Source: Paenibacillus sp. J2TS4
GTDB taxonomy: Bacteria > Bacillota > Bacilli > Paenibacillales > NBRC-103111
DNA: 64,000 nt
Direction of reading: 5' to 3'
Assembly (NCBI RefSeq): GCF_018403245.1
Contig: NZ_BOSH01000002.1
Span: 434,001-498,000 of the forward strand
Shown: positions 18,368 to 26,793 of the stretch, in pieces
Layout: each line of letters begins with the position of its first letter
Position numbering within the stretch: position 1 is the first letter of the stretch
Notes under the pieces: generated by a model
The model's database searches: none
What the model was told of the DNA's origin: nothing
Seen by the model: the letters and a program-made list of their open reading frames with translations, nothing else
Made by a program: the position numbers and the translations under genes

Positions 18368-18440
18368 CTTTTTTCTCCTTCTCTCATAACAAAAGTCAGT
18401 CTTGCATCATATAAAATCGGTTTTGTTTTACAAGAAAGGG

Positions 18441-19046
18441 TTATTCCGGCAGCCACCCTTTATTTTCGGCAATGGAAACGGCATCCATCCGGTTTCTCGC
18501 TTCCAGCTTCTGAATAATTTCGGAGATGTAGTTGCGGATCGTAGCTGGAGAGAGATAGAGAGTTTTACTGACTTCATTGACCGTATCCCCCTTCTTCAGG
18601 TGCAGCAAAATCTCGGTTTCTCGTTTCGTGAGCGGGTTTATTTCTTCCATCATGGAAAAAGTAAGGTGCGGGCTAAAGACACGCTTGCCCGCGTGAATTT
18701 TTCGCAGCGCTTCCGCCAATTCGGACACGGGCGTATCTTTTAGCAAATACCCCATTACCCCGGCCTTCACGGCACGTTGCAGGTACCCGCTTCGGGCGAA
18801 GGTGGTCACGATGGCGACCCGGCATTCACTGCCTTCATCCCTCAACTTTTCCGCTGCCTCCAGTCCGCTTAACAATGGCATCTCTATATCGAGCACGGCA
18901 ATATCGGCGTTTTTTTCCCGAATCAGCCGGAGAGCCTGTTCACCGTTGTCGGCTTCCCCGACAATTTCAATATCTTCTTCCAGGGCCAACAGCTGGCTGA
19001 CCGCGGATCGAAGCATTCCTTGATCTTCCGCAATGACGATTCTCAT
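18441..19046 (-). CDS. NarL/LuxR-type response regulator
   Basis: Seen: receiver domain (about 1-118) with ED at 7-8, phospho-acceptor in IAVLDIEMPLLSG (near 54), Thr in IVTTFAR and Lys in YLLKDTPV; C-terminal LuxR HTH (about 135-198; LTKRETEILLHLKKG, LSPATIRNYISEIIQKL). 201 residues. The ATG overlaps the kinase stop. Together with the downstream ATPase and permease it resembles the LnrJK-LMN arrangement in which the regulator induces the exporter. Confidence 0.92.
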   Translation of the reverse strand: MRIVIAEDQGMLRSAVSQLLALEEDIEIVGEADNGEQALRLIREKNADIAVLDIEMPLLSGLEAAEKLRDEGSECRVAIVTTFARSGYLQRAVKAGVMGYLLKDTPVSELAEALRKIHAGKRVFSPHLTFSMMEEINPLTKRETEILLHLKKGDTVNEVSKTLYLSPATIRNYISEIIQKLEARNRMDAVSIAENKGWLPE

Positions 19047-20143
19047 TGGATTCCCTCCGTTATCGCCGGTTTCTTAACTTTCGGCACGATGATCGTGATT
19101 TTTGTCCCTTTTGTTTCCCCGGCTGCCATTTCAAGTTTTCCCTCGATCAGCAATAACCGTTCTTTCATTCCCAACAAGCCGCTGTGAAACTGGTCGTGAT
19201 TTTCCTTCTCAATGCCGACCCCATCATCCTCCACCTGAAGAATGTATCTTCCAGGTTCTTCTTCAATGCGGATTGTGCATCTGCGCGCGCCGCTGTGTTT
19301 TACGACATTGGTAACACATTCACGAAGACACAGGCTCAGGATATTCCGGATAATCGGCGGGGCTCCCGAAAGTTCATCCTTCCGTTCCACGTTGAATGAA
19401 ATCCCGGCAGACTCGCAAATTTGAGCGGCCTGTCGGCACTCCTCATCAAGATCGATGGACTGCATATCACTGATCAGTTCCCGCACCTGCAATAGGACGG
19501 ATCTTGAAATATTTTGGATCTCACGTGCTTCTTTCAAGGCTTGATCGGGACTCCGGGGAATGAGCCGCTCCACCAATTCACCTTTCAACGTAAGCAGAGA
19601 CAGGGTATGGCCCAACGTGTCATGAAGATCACGGGCGATTCTCTGACGTTCTTCATTTTTAATCAACCGGGAAATTTCATCATTGGCATATTGTAACCCC
19701 AATTTCATTTCATGTGACTTCCGAATCATTCTCACCATAAAGGGCAACAGGAAAAGTATGAAAAGAATCGAATACCAGCCAAGGTACATTGAATTCGACT
19801 CTCGCAAGAAATTGAACCCGACCGACCCGGCAAAGAGCGCAGCCATGAGTACAGTCATTGCGGTAATTTTGCGGTAGGATGAGTACTTGCCGATCACCAA
19901 AGCAGGATAAAAACCGAAGCTTAATTCCCATGGGGAGATGAAGGCTCCCCATAAAGCAACCGCGACCAGTTGAATAATGATGAAAAAGGTTCGGTGTTTC
20001 GCATTCATAATGCTGATCAAATGAGCCGTTGCGATTATAAAAAACAATAGATAGTTGTACCCCGTCTGTTGCGGAAAAATAATCATAGAAATCAATGGAG
20101 GAAGCAACATCATTGTTTCCAACGGCAGTCTGACGCGAGCCAT
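19043..20143 (-). CDS. NarL-type membrane histidine kinase (LnrJ/YfiJ-like)
   Basis: Membrane-embedded kinase with four to five helices in the first 140 residues and no large outer domain, then HisKA_3 (RQRIARDLHDTLGHTLSLL, phospho-His near 190) and HATPase (LCLRECVTNVVKHSG, EDDGVG, GLLGMKERLLLIEG). The frame opens at 20161, but GGAGG with eight bases to the ATG at 20143 favours that start (366 residues). In the linearmycin system the membrane part of the kinase senses membrane-active compounds; the same role here is inference. Confidence 0.88.
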   Translation of the reverse strand: MARVRLPLETMMLLPPLISMIIFPQQTGYNYLLFFIIATAHLISIMNAKHRTFFIIIQLVAVALWGAFISPWELSFGFYPALVIGKYSSYRKITAMTVLMAALFAGSVGFNFLRESNSMYLGWYSILFILFLLPFMVRMIRKSHEMKLGLQYANDEISRLIKNEERQRIARDLHDTLGHTLSLLTLKGELVERLIPRSPDQALKEAREIQNISRSVLLQVRELISDMQSIDLDEECRQAAQICESAGISFNVERKDELSGAPPIIRNILSLCLRECVTNVVKHSGARRCTIRIEEEPGRYILQVEDDGVGIEKENHDQFHSGLLGMKERLLLIEGKLEMAAGETKGTKITIIVPKVKKPAITEGIQ

Positions 20144-20432
20144 TTTTACCACCTCCATCATTTTGCTCTATCATACCATCATTATTACTTGTGCCTCCTT
20201 GATTTATTATATAAGAAGCATATCTAAAAGCCGACGGGGCCGGTAGTTATGTATATCACTTCTTTGAAATGATAAATATCATTTTTCTAGAAGGTTTTTC
20301 GGATCGATTCATGTTATTAAGTTGAAAGGGAACTGGGAGTTAGATGCTAACTGACCACTACATCCTCATGCCTGATGAACAAAAAACAATATGGCCGTTC
20401 TACCTGCCTTGTCGATTGGCTTGCATCGAGGC

Positions 20433-20475
20433 AAAAAAATAACGGGTCGCGTATGGTTCCGCATACACACCCGTA
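20433..20475 (-). terminator. probable terminator with T run (minus strand)
   Basis: An imperfect hairpin (ATACGGGTGTGTATG pairing with CATACGCGACCCGT on the minus strand) is followed by TTATTTTTTT. It would end transcription of the AraC/VOC genes to its right. The rest of 20144-20540 shows no gene; it must hold the promoter of the kinase operon. Confidence 0.6.
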
Positions 20476-20540
20476 TTTTAGACACTGGCTTTATTTGATC
20501 AACGCAAGCGTTTATCTCGTTTATCCCGAGTACTCTCACC

Positions 20541-20708
20541 TCATCCATTGAGAACGACCGGCTTGGGAGCGACCAAGCGCCAACCCTGTATCAACAATCC
20601 TTGTATTTCTTCAGGATGGACAAGGTTCATCTGAATAAGCATGTAATTAAGCTTCGAGAAACTTTCCGGTAATTTACGCACCTCTGCCGTTGTTCGCAGA
20701 ACCTCTTT
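20541..20708 (-). pseudogene. C-terminal fragment, possibly MmcQ/YjbR family
   Basis: A minus frame of about 55 codons reads KLPESFSKLNYMLIQMNLVHP and ends with a QGWRLVAPK motif, which resembles the ending of MmcQ/YjbR-type DNA-binding proteins. It has no start codon and begins right after the VOC gene stop, so the 5' half has been lost. Confidence 0.4.
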
Positions 20709-20711
20709 CCT

Positions 20712-21113
20712 CTACCTAACCGTCCCCATAAATGTCGCGATGTACCAATGATTGCCAAACGGATCTTTCACGCCGGCACTCCGCTCACCATAAGGCATAT
20801 CCGCGGGTTCATATAGAGAAGCGGCTCCAGCGGCGATCGCTTGTTCATAACATTTGTCAGTATCTCTTACATACAAGTGAATTGCACTTTGCATCGGGGG
20901 ATATGGATCTCTGCCTTCCGAACATTCAATGATGGAGCCCTCCAGACGAATTTCTGCATGCCGGATACGTCCGTCAGCATCTGTCGAACGGTTCAATTCC
21001 TCCGCCCCAAAAGCTTGCTTCAGGAAATCAATCAATTTTTCCGCTCCCTGTACATGAAGATAAGGTGTGACGGTATGAAAGCCGTCCGGCACATAATGGT
21101 TCGCCTTCATCAA
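20712..21113 (-). CDS. VOC / PhnB-like protein
   Basis: 133-residue vicinal-oxygen-chelate protein. Seen: VTPYLHVQGAEKLIDFLKQAFGAEE at the start, the RHAEIRLEGSIIECSEG strand pair, and the closing VKDPFGNHWYIAT typical of the PhnB/YdcJ group. It could be a glyoxalase-like enzyme or a drug-binding protein; the substrate is unknown. It is 90 bases downstream of an AraC-type regulator on the same strand. Confidence 0.87.
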   Translation of the reverse strand: MMKANHYVPDGFHTVTPYLHVQGAEKLIDFLKQAFGAEELNRSTDADGRIRHAEIRLEGSIIECSEGRDPYPPMQSAIHLYVRDTDKCYEQAIAAGAASLYEPADMPYGERSAGVKDPFGNHWYIATFMGTVR

Positions 21114-21203
21114 TATATTCCTCCTTCAAACTTATTAGGAAATCACTTGCTATGCTCTTAATAATATCCTTCTCTCACGGTCAAGTATTGTAAATTTTTG
21201 ACC

Positions 21204-22028
21204 TTACGTGACATACTTGGCATGATTATGGTGCCTTCCCAATATCGGACGGTATTCACTCGGATTGATGCCGGAGAAAGAACTAAAGTCCTTTATAAAA
21301 TGCGCTTGATCGAAATATCCGCAAGCTTGAGCGATATTGACCCACGAAATATTTTCCCCGGAATGAACGAGACGCAGAACTTCCTGGAATCGATAAAGGC
21401 GGTTTAGTCGCTTAGGTGTCATACCGACTTCTGCTTTAAAAATTTGGTTGAATCTTCGATGACTGATCCCGGTCTGCTCAATGATCTCAGCGATCTGGCA
21501 ACCATGAAGGTGGTTCAATACGAATTGTACTGCCGGGTCCCATTTCAAATCTTTCCTCGCAAGAGACAGCAAGCTGCGTTCAAGCACTTGGAACATCTCA
21601 TCCGGTCCAGGGGAAGCCAGCAGTTCGTCGCGAATCTCGCTTACTTTGGACCCCCACAATATATCTAATGGAAAATGTTTATTGTGAAGCTCTACGAGCG
21701 GTTCTTTAAGGAACGGGTGGATACCGCCTTGTTTAAAGTGGATGCCGATCACTCTCGACTCGCAGGCCGTATCGATAACAAAATATTCCGAGTGCGGACC
21801 GCAGAGAATTGAATGGCCGAAAACCAACTCGCGATAATTGCTATCGAACAGTCGGATTTTGTCCTCGCCAAGATCGATGATCACATCCACAGATCCGTCC
21901 GGCAAAGCCAGTTCCTTGGAATGCGAAGGATTATAATCTTCCATATACCAAAAATAATCGACGAACAACGATAACGGCATTTTCGGAATGTACGTACGAT
22001 GCAGCAAGGGTGCCCCTCCCTTCATCAT
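21204..22028 (-). CDS. AraC-family regulator with DUF6597-type sensor
   Basis: Transcription factor. Seen: N-terminal sensor like DUF6597 (IPKMPLSLFVDYFWYME, LPDGSVDVIIDLG, GIHFKQGGIHPFL) and C-terminal HTH_18 (about the last 100 residues; IAEIIEQTGISHRRFNQIFKAEVGMTPKRLNRLYRFQ and ACGYFDQAHFIKDFSSFSGINPSEY). The frame opens at 22223, but the first 65 residues have no family counterpart and no strong ribosome binding site marks any start; ATG 22028 or 22025 fits the usual N-terminus. It probably controls the VOC gene downstream. Confidence 0.8.
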   Translation of the reverse strand: MMKGGAPLLHRTYIPKMPLSLFVDYFWYMEDYNPSHSKELALPDGSVDVIIDLGEDKIRLFDSNYRELVFGHSILCGPHSEYFVIDTACESRVIGIHFKQGGIHPFLKEPLVELHNKHFPLDILWGSKVSEIRDELLASPGPDEMFQVLERSLLSLARKDLKWDPAVQFVLNHLHGCQIAEIIEQTGISHRRFNQIFKAEVGMTPKRLNRLYRFQEVLRLVHSGENISWVNIAQACGYFDQAHFIKDFSSFSGINPSEYRPILGRHHNHAKYVT

Positions 22029-22289
22029 TGTAATAACACTAGCAGATTCCTCGTAAATTCGGAAGAATCTCATGGATCGATCCCTACTGTTATTGTTTGT
22101 AATATTCTGAAGCCGATTAGTTATCCATTTCACATCATAGCTTGCTTCATCTAAGATTACCGTATTATACCAGTTCTTCAAGACCAAGGGGAAGTATGTA
22201 TCATATAATCGCTTTCTTTTCATTTTCCGACATGAAGCCCTAAGCTCTCCAATGCTTGAATTAAGCCGGATGAATTCGGAAAAACATAA

Positions 22290-22317
22290 TCAAAGCAGCT
22301 CCAGGGAATGGAACTGC
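22290..22317. repeat. 28-bp dispersed repeat, copy 2
   Basis: Differs from 16438-16465 at a single position. In this copy the plus frame reads QSSSREWNC and runs without a break for some 20 codons towards the remnant at 22369. The two copies flank the exporter/VOC/AraC block. Confidence 0.6.
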
Positions 22318-22368
22318 ACAGATTGTAAATTAAATGATTTTAGTGTTATTGAAACCGATTAAAATTTT

Positions 22369-22497
22369 GGGTCTCAATCCGCTTATTACATTAGTTTAGG
22401 GACGAATCTAAATCAAACCAGACTATATCTAGGCGTTTATGGCTCTACGAAAGTGGCTGATGCTAACCAAGGTACTGTTTTTGAAATTGTTCCATGA
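22369..22497 (+). pseudogene. C-terminal remnant of an unrecognised, possibly secreted protein
   Basis: 43 codons ending in a stop read SQSAYYISLGTNLNQTRLYL then GVYGSTKVADANQG. The Tyr/Asn/Gly-rich beta pattern and the FEIVP ending look like the last strands of a beta-trefoil or similar beta domain; this is only an impression. The same frame extends upstream through one in-frame TAA (22360-22362) to about 22294. Confidence 0.35.
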
Positions 22498-22547
22498 TTC
22501 ATAACTGTAAAATACAATGATATAGGTGGAACCAATCATTTGCTGTA

Positions 22548-23192
22548 TTAATACATTTCCTGCCCCATCGATTTAGCGACTCTACCTCGAACTTCGTATG
22601 CTAATTCTGAGGCTCGAACGGTTGCATTCCAAATAGCAGGCTCCACTACTGACCGGCTGATGGCCAAGGCTTGCCGCGTCGGCTGCACCATGTGCATTAA
22701 GGTTCGCTCCGCTTGATCAACGGCAGACGCGTAACGGGGACCCGCCGCACGCCGCAGATTGGCTATGGCTTCAGGGAAGGTTTGCCATAATCGGAGAATC
22801 GAAAGCATGCAGCCGACCGCCAAAGGAAAATGGGAGTAACGGCCTCGTCCGGTTGCCAGAAGCTCTGCTGCTCCCAATGCAGAATAAAGATGGTAACTCA
22901 GGGGTGTGAGATAGCGGGAATGTACAATGTGCAGTTCAGGAAGACCCCATGTTTCGGGGAGGTACCGGAATTCGGAACTCATTCCGCATCCCAAGGCAAG
23001 AGCTTTACTGACAATCTGAAGGTGCTGAAGAACAGAGCCCATAGCCTGTCGAAACGAAGGCGAAGCTAAAGGTATTCGTTGCAGGATAGGCTGCAATCTT
23101 CTCATTTCCGCATTTTCATTACTCAGATCGGGTTGCGGTCTAGCCTCAAATATGTCGTTATAATTTGATAATTCCCATTGTGAGAAAGACAT
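22548..23192 (-). CDS. hypothetical protein, 214 residues
   Basis: Not recognised. AAGGAG precedes the ATG by seven bases and codon use looks like real coding sequence. The protein is soluble and mostly helical, with an Arg/Gln-rich N-terminal third (AEMRRLQPILQRIPLASPS), a central segment rich in Leu/Ala (YHLYSALGAAELLATGRGRY) and an amphipathic C-terminus (VRASELAYEVRGRVAKSMG). No signal peptide or clear metal or nucleotide motif. It is about 100 bases downstream of the S9 peptidase on the same strand, so the two are probably co-transcribed. Confidence 0.7.
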   Translation of the reverse strand: MSFSQWELSNYNDIFEARPQPDLSNENAEMRRLQPILQRIPLASPSFRQAMGSVLQHLQIVSKALALGCGMSSEFRYLPETWGLPELHIVHSRYLTPLSYHLYSALGAAELLATGRGRYSHFPLAVGCMLSILRLWQTFPEAIANLRRAAGPRYASAVDQAERTLMHMVQPTRQALAISRSVVEPAIWNATVRASELAYEVRGRVAKSMGQEMY

Positions 23193-23290
23193 AGGATAGC
23201 TCCTTTCAAGGAAATGTATATCATCAGGATATGCGCCTACGCGTTTACCCGGCTTCGGACATTAGCCCATTTCATTCCGAGAGTCGTTCC

Positions 23291-25322
23291 TTAGCCGATT
23301 GGTTTTTTCAAATGCTCCCGGAACCAGTGGAGGATGTGGTCTAGCCGGATCACCCGGTGCCAAGGTTCTCCTTCACGAGATAATTCGTGTGTTTCGGTAA
23401 GAAATCGAACCATGCGCACCTTGCGCCGTAGAAACTTTAAAGCAGTGTAGAACTGTTCGCCCTGTTCGATGGGAACCCGAAAGTCATCATCGCTATGAAT
23501 AAGCAGTAGCGGAGTTTCAACTTTGGCCACGAAGCTGATGGGAGATCGCTTAAGATAGCTCTCCGGAAGTTCCCAAGGCGGGCCACCGTATTCTTCGGCA
23601 TGTAAGAAGCCTCCATCCGATGTACCGAAGAAACTATACAAGTTGCTGATCCCCCGCATGGAAACCGCTGCTTTGAACCGGTTGGTTTGGGTCACAATCC
23701 AGTTGGTCATGTATCCCCCATAACTCCCCCCTGCTACGCCTAATCGTCCAGGATCCAAAGGTTCCTGAGACAAGGCGGTGTCCACTGCCGACATAAGATC
23801 GGCAAAATCATGATTTCCCCAATCCCCCCGGATCGCATCGGCAAATTCCTGGCCGTAACCCATACTTCCACGAGGATTCGTATAAATGACGGTAAATCCG
23901 TTAGTTGCGAGCAATTGAAACTCGAAGAAAAACACGTAACCATACATGACGGTAGGCCCTCCATGAATTTGGAGGATAGCTGGAGCCGGAGATGGATCTG
24001 CCGAAGAATCGGGGGGGATGGAGAATCCAGCCCTCCCCTTGCGGTCCACCAGCCGATCGGAAGGCAAAGCGAGTCGGCCGTGCGAGAGCAACCTGATCCA
24101 GCCAGTCACTGTTCACATTTGTAAGCCTCCGCTCACGAACGGTCTCTCCGGTGATCTCGCCAACCCAAATATCATTAGGCAGCGTGGGGGTAGTTACAGC
24201 CATGGCTACCCTGCAAGCGCCAGAACTGAAATGAAGGTTGTAGATGACCAATGCCCCGTATGTTAGTTGGACCGCTCCCCCATCCGGAACGGAAAATTGC
24301 CACAGATGAACCGCCCCATATGCGCTGACATTCATATAGATCGATTTCCCGTTCGTGGACCAGCGGGGAGTAACTCCCGGCTGCGCCACCCCGAGGACAT
24401 CTTTGATGGCATAATCGCCAACCGGGAACCTAAACCCGGCGGTTAGTTCCCTTGGCTCTCCTCCTTCAAAGGGAACGAGCCATATCCCCCGGTTCGTATA
24501 ATATCCGGATCGTCGATCGTGACCCGTATATGCAATAAGCCGGCCATCCGGCGACCAGGACGGGTCGTTTGCAGGCCCCGTACTTCGGGTCAGCTGGCGT
24601 GGTGTTCCTCCGCCGGATGGAACGACCCAAATATCGTTGACTAATTCCAATTCCGTCCTCTCCGAAATCCGGTTACCGGCAACCGCGATAAATCTTCCGT
24701 CAGGGGACCATGCAGGGGAAGAAAAATTGTAGTTGCCAAACGTCAATTGTTGAAATGCGCCTTTCTCCGGGCCCATGACTTGAACGGTGAATAAATGCCA
24801 ATTCTTATTTACGAGAAATCCTACGCTATCCAATTTGTACCGGAGTTGATCAATGACAAGCACATCTTTTGAAAATCGTTCTCTGGGACTTTGTTCCGGT
24901 TCCCCATCCCCTTCTTTGTCCTCCGCACTTAGACGAATGATACAGGCGATGGTTCGGCCGTCGGGACTCCATACTGGCGAGCCGGCAACGTTGCGGATAC
25001 GGGAGAGCAGTTGCGGCTCCCCTCCGGTGGCGGGCATGATCCACAACTGACGCGATCCCGATCGGGTGGAGATGAAAGAAATTAATGTGCCATCGGGCGA
25101 CCAACGAGGTGCGAAGTCTAACGCCGTTCCGGAAGTAAGAGGCCGCGGTTCATCTTGTCCTGAGGTGGTTACCACCCAGATGCGGCTTTTGTATTCGTTC
25201 GTGTTGCGGTCCATAATCGTTTCCACGTAGGCAATTTTAGAACCGTCTGGAGAGATTTGCGGATCGTTAACAGCCTTCAGGTTGAAAAGATCTTCTGAAA
25301 TCAATGGTCTTCCATTTCTCAT
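23291..25322 (-). pseudogene. S9 prolyl-oligopeptidase-type peptidase, one frameshift
   Basis: Acyl-aminoacyl-/prolyl-oligopeptidase family serine peptidase. The N-terminal frame (25322 to about 24011) gives a WD40/PD40-like propeller with recurring W SPDG motifs. The C-terminal frame (about 24016 to 23291) gives the hydrolase domain with Ser in GVAGGSYGGYMTNW, Asp in LLIHSDDDFRVP and His in TETHELSR. The frames meet in a run of seven G at 24011-24017; six would restore one protein of about 677 residues (HPPDSSAD). So it is a one-base insertion: a real mutation, a phase-variable tract, or a sequencing error. ATG 25322 has GAGGG five bases away. Confidence 0.85.
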
Positions 25323-25386
25323 AGGAACCCTCAATATTATGATTTTTCATTCAGCATATGCCTAACTGAGGGAAGGAGTACCAATC

Positions 25387-25581
25387 TTGCGGGCTTTAAA
25401 AGTCATTGACTATATCTGTCCTTTCTGTCGGTTCCGGTCTGACCGCCTGCTTCCTCGCAATTTTGCTGCTTTTTTTCTCCAACCAAGCGAACTGATCGTA
25501 TTTCCTTTCACGACAGGCCTACTGGGACTCGGGATTGGCAGTTCGCTGTCATATTTGAAAATATCGTATCGTTCAGTTTAG
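25387..25581 (+). CDS. possible small protein
   Basis: TTG at 25387 has GGAAGGAG eight bases upstream. The frame gives 64 residues whose end (FPFTTGLLGLGIGSSLSYLK) is hydrophobic. The middle looks more membrane-like in the next frame (SVGSGLTACFLAILLLFF), suggesting two compensating indels in a small two-helix membrane protein. Weak candidate. Confidence 0.3.
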   Translation: MRALKVIDYICPFCRFRSDRLLPRNFAAFFLQPSELIVFPFTTGLLGLGIGSSLSYLKISYRSV

Positions 25582-25700
25582 CATAACAATTACAATCGCA
25601 TTCTGGTAATATATATCATTGAAGGAAGTAAAACTAAGAGTCGATATTCTCAAGCTGATTGTCTGGATATGAAAATAATTTTGAAAAAAATGGAGCATAT

Positions 25701-26375
25701 ATGGAAATATATAATAAGTTGATTCAGATTAGAATGGCGAACAAATCAACTACAAATCAAAAAGTGTTTTCAATAGTAATTGCAATGATTACCGGAGTTA
25801 TTATGGGATTAACGGCAAAACTTGTGGATAATTCGAATATCAATCCCATATTTGACGATATCGGTGGACGTCTTGGTATATGGGTATTTGTTGCAACCAT
25901 TTTATCGGTTTTCAGCTATTCGCCCAAAATGGCGGCCGTGAAAGTATTCGCCTTTTTTGGGTCGATGCTTACGGTTTATTATGTTTACACAACGTCTGTG
26001 CTACATTTTTTCCCGGAAAGAGCCATTGTTTTTTGGGGTATATGCGCGGCGGTATCTCCTATTTGTGCTTATGTTATGTGGTATGCGCGTGGAAGCGGAT
26101 TATTTTCTAATATGATTTCGGCCCTTCCAATCACAGTGTTGCTGTCAGAAGGGTTTAAATTACGCGACGCTTACTTACCCATTCACCATCATTACTACTT
26201 AGTACCATGGCTTATGGGAGTATATCTAATAATGATAGTTGCTTTGTTACTTATAATTCCGAAAAACAAAAGGGAATTCTGGGTCATTCTGCCAACGGCC
26301 ATTATATTATCTTTAATCATGTTAAATTTTAATATTTTGGGCCGGATATTCGGTGGAATGAACGGTGTATTGTAA
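25701..26375 (+). CDS. DUF6518-family membrane protein
   Basis: Integral membrane protein of about 224 residues with seven predicted helices (from VFSIVIAMITGVIMGLTAKL to AIILSLIMLNFNILG). The GGR-x-GIWVFVATIL and HFFPERAIVFWGICA stretches are as in DUF6518 proteins, which have no known function. The frame opens at a TTG at 25659, but ATG 25701 has TGGAG five bases upstream. It is a single gene ended by the terminator at 26482. Confidence 0.75.
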   Translation: MEIYNKLIQIRMANKSTTNQKVFSIVIAMITGVIMGLTAKLVDNSNINPIFDDIGGRLGIWVFVATILSVFSYSPKMAAVKVFAFFGSMLTVYYVYTTSVLHFFPERAIVFWGICAAVSPICAYVMWYARGSGLFSNMISALPITVLLSEGFKLRDAYLPIHHHYYLVPWLMGVYLIMIVALLLIIPKNKREFWVILPTAIILSLIMLNFNILGRIFGGMNGVL

Positions 26376-26481
26376 GGCGTATTCTGATTTTCATTGCTGT
26401 CAGTTTCAGCGATAGTGTCAAGTGCAGAGTGTCAGTCTTGACCTGCAGCCCGGTTTGTCGTAGCGGTCAACGAAGAAATGT

Positions 26482-26518
26482 CGGATTCAGAGAAACCTCT
26501 GTCCGGCGTTTTTTTTGC
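26482..26518 (+). terminator. Rho-independent terminator
   Basis: CGGA-CAGAG stem (two-base TT bulge) pairs with CTCTGTCCG around AAAC, followed by GCG and eight T. It lies about 110 bases after the DUF6518 gene. Confidence 0.75.
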
Positions 26519-26645
26519 GGTCATGAGTCATACTTCTATTGGCCGATCGGACCATTTTTCAAGTCGTTCAATCGAACTCTTCCCTATCTTCTTGCAAGCC
26601 AATCATCCTGATTCTTGTTAGGAATTGTTATTGACGACGATGACA

Positions 26646-26668
26646 TTAAGGATGTATTATAAACTTAA
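26646..26668. promoter_or_regulatory. operator-like box 1 upstream of the ROK gene
   Basis: TTAAG-N13-CTTAA, 23 bases, with an internal TTATAAA directly before CTTAA. It is matched in size and sequence by the box at 26729-26751, 83 bases away (about eight helical turns). Confidence 0.6.
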
Positions 26669-26728
26669 ATCGAGGATTTACATTGTTTTTGTATTGTTAA
26701 TTAAAATTTATCTGTTTCATTACCCAAT

Positions 26729-26751
26729 TTAAGTATGGTTTATAAACTTAA
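26729..26751. promoter_or_regulatory. operator-like box 2 upstream of the ROK gene
   Basis: TTAAG-N13-CTTAA again, with 13 identical bases (TTATAAACTTAAA) shared with box 1. It ends 42 bases before the ATG of the ROK regulator, where repression or looping with box 1 would be effective. Confidence 0.6.
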
Positions 26752-26793
26752 AAGCGTCTGGAAATACTGATGAAAGAAGTGTGATTACGAGCA

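Noticed and set aside
26429..26611. 60-codon plus ORF after the DUF6518 gene
   Set aside because: Covers the terminator hairpin and T run; not a gene.
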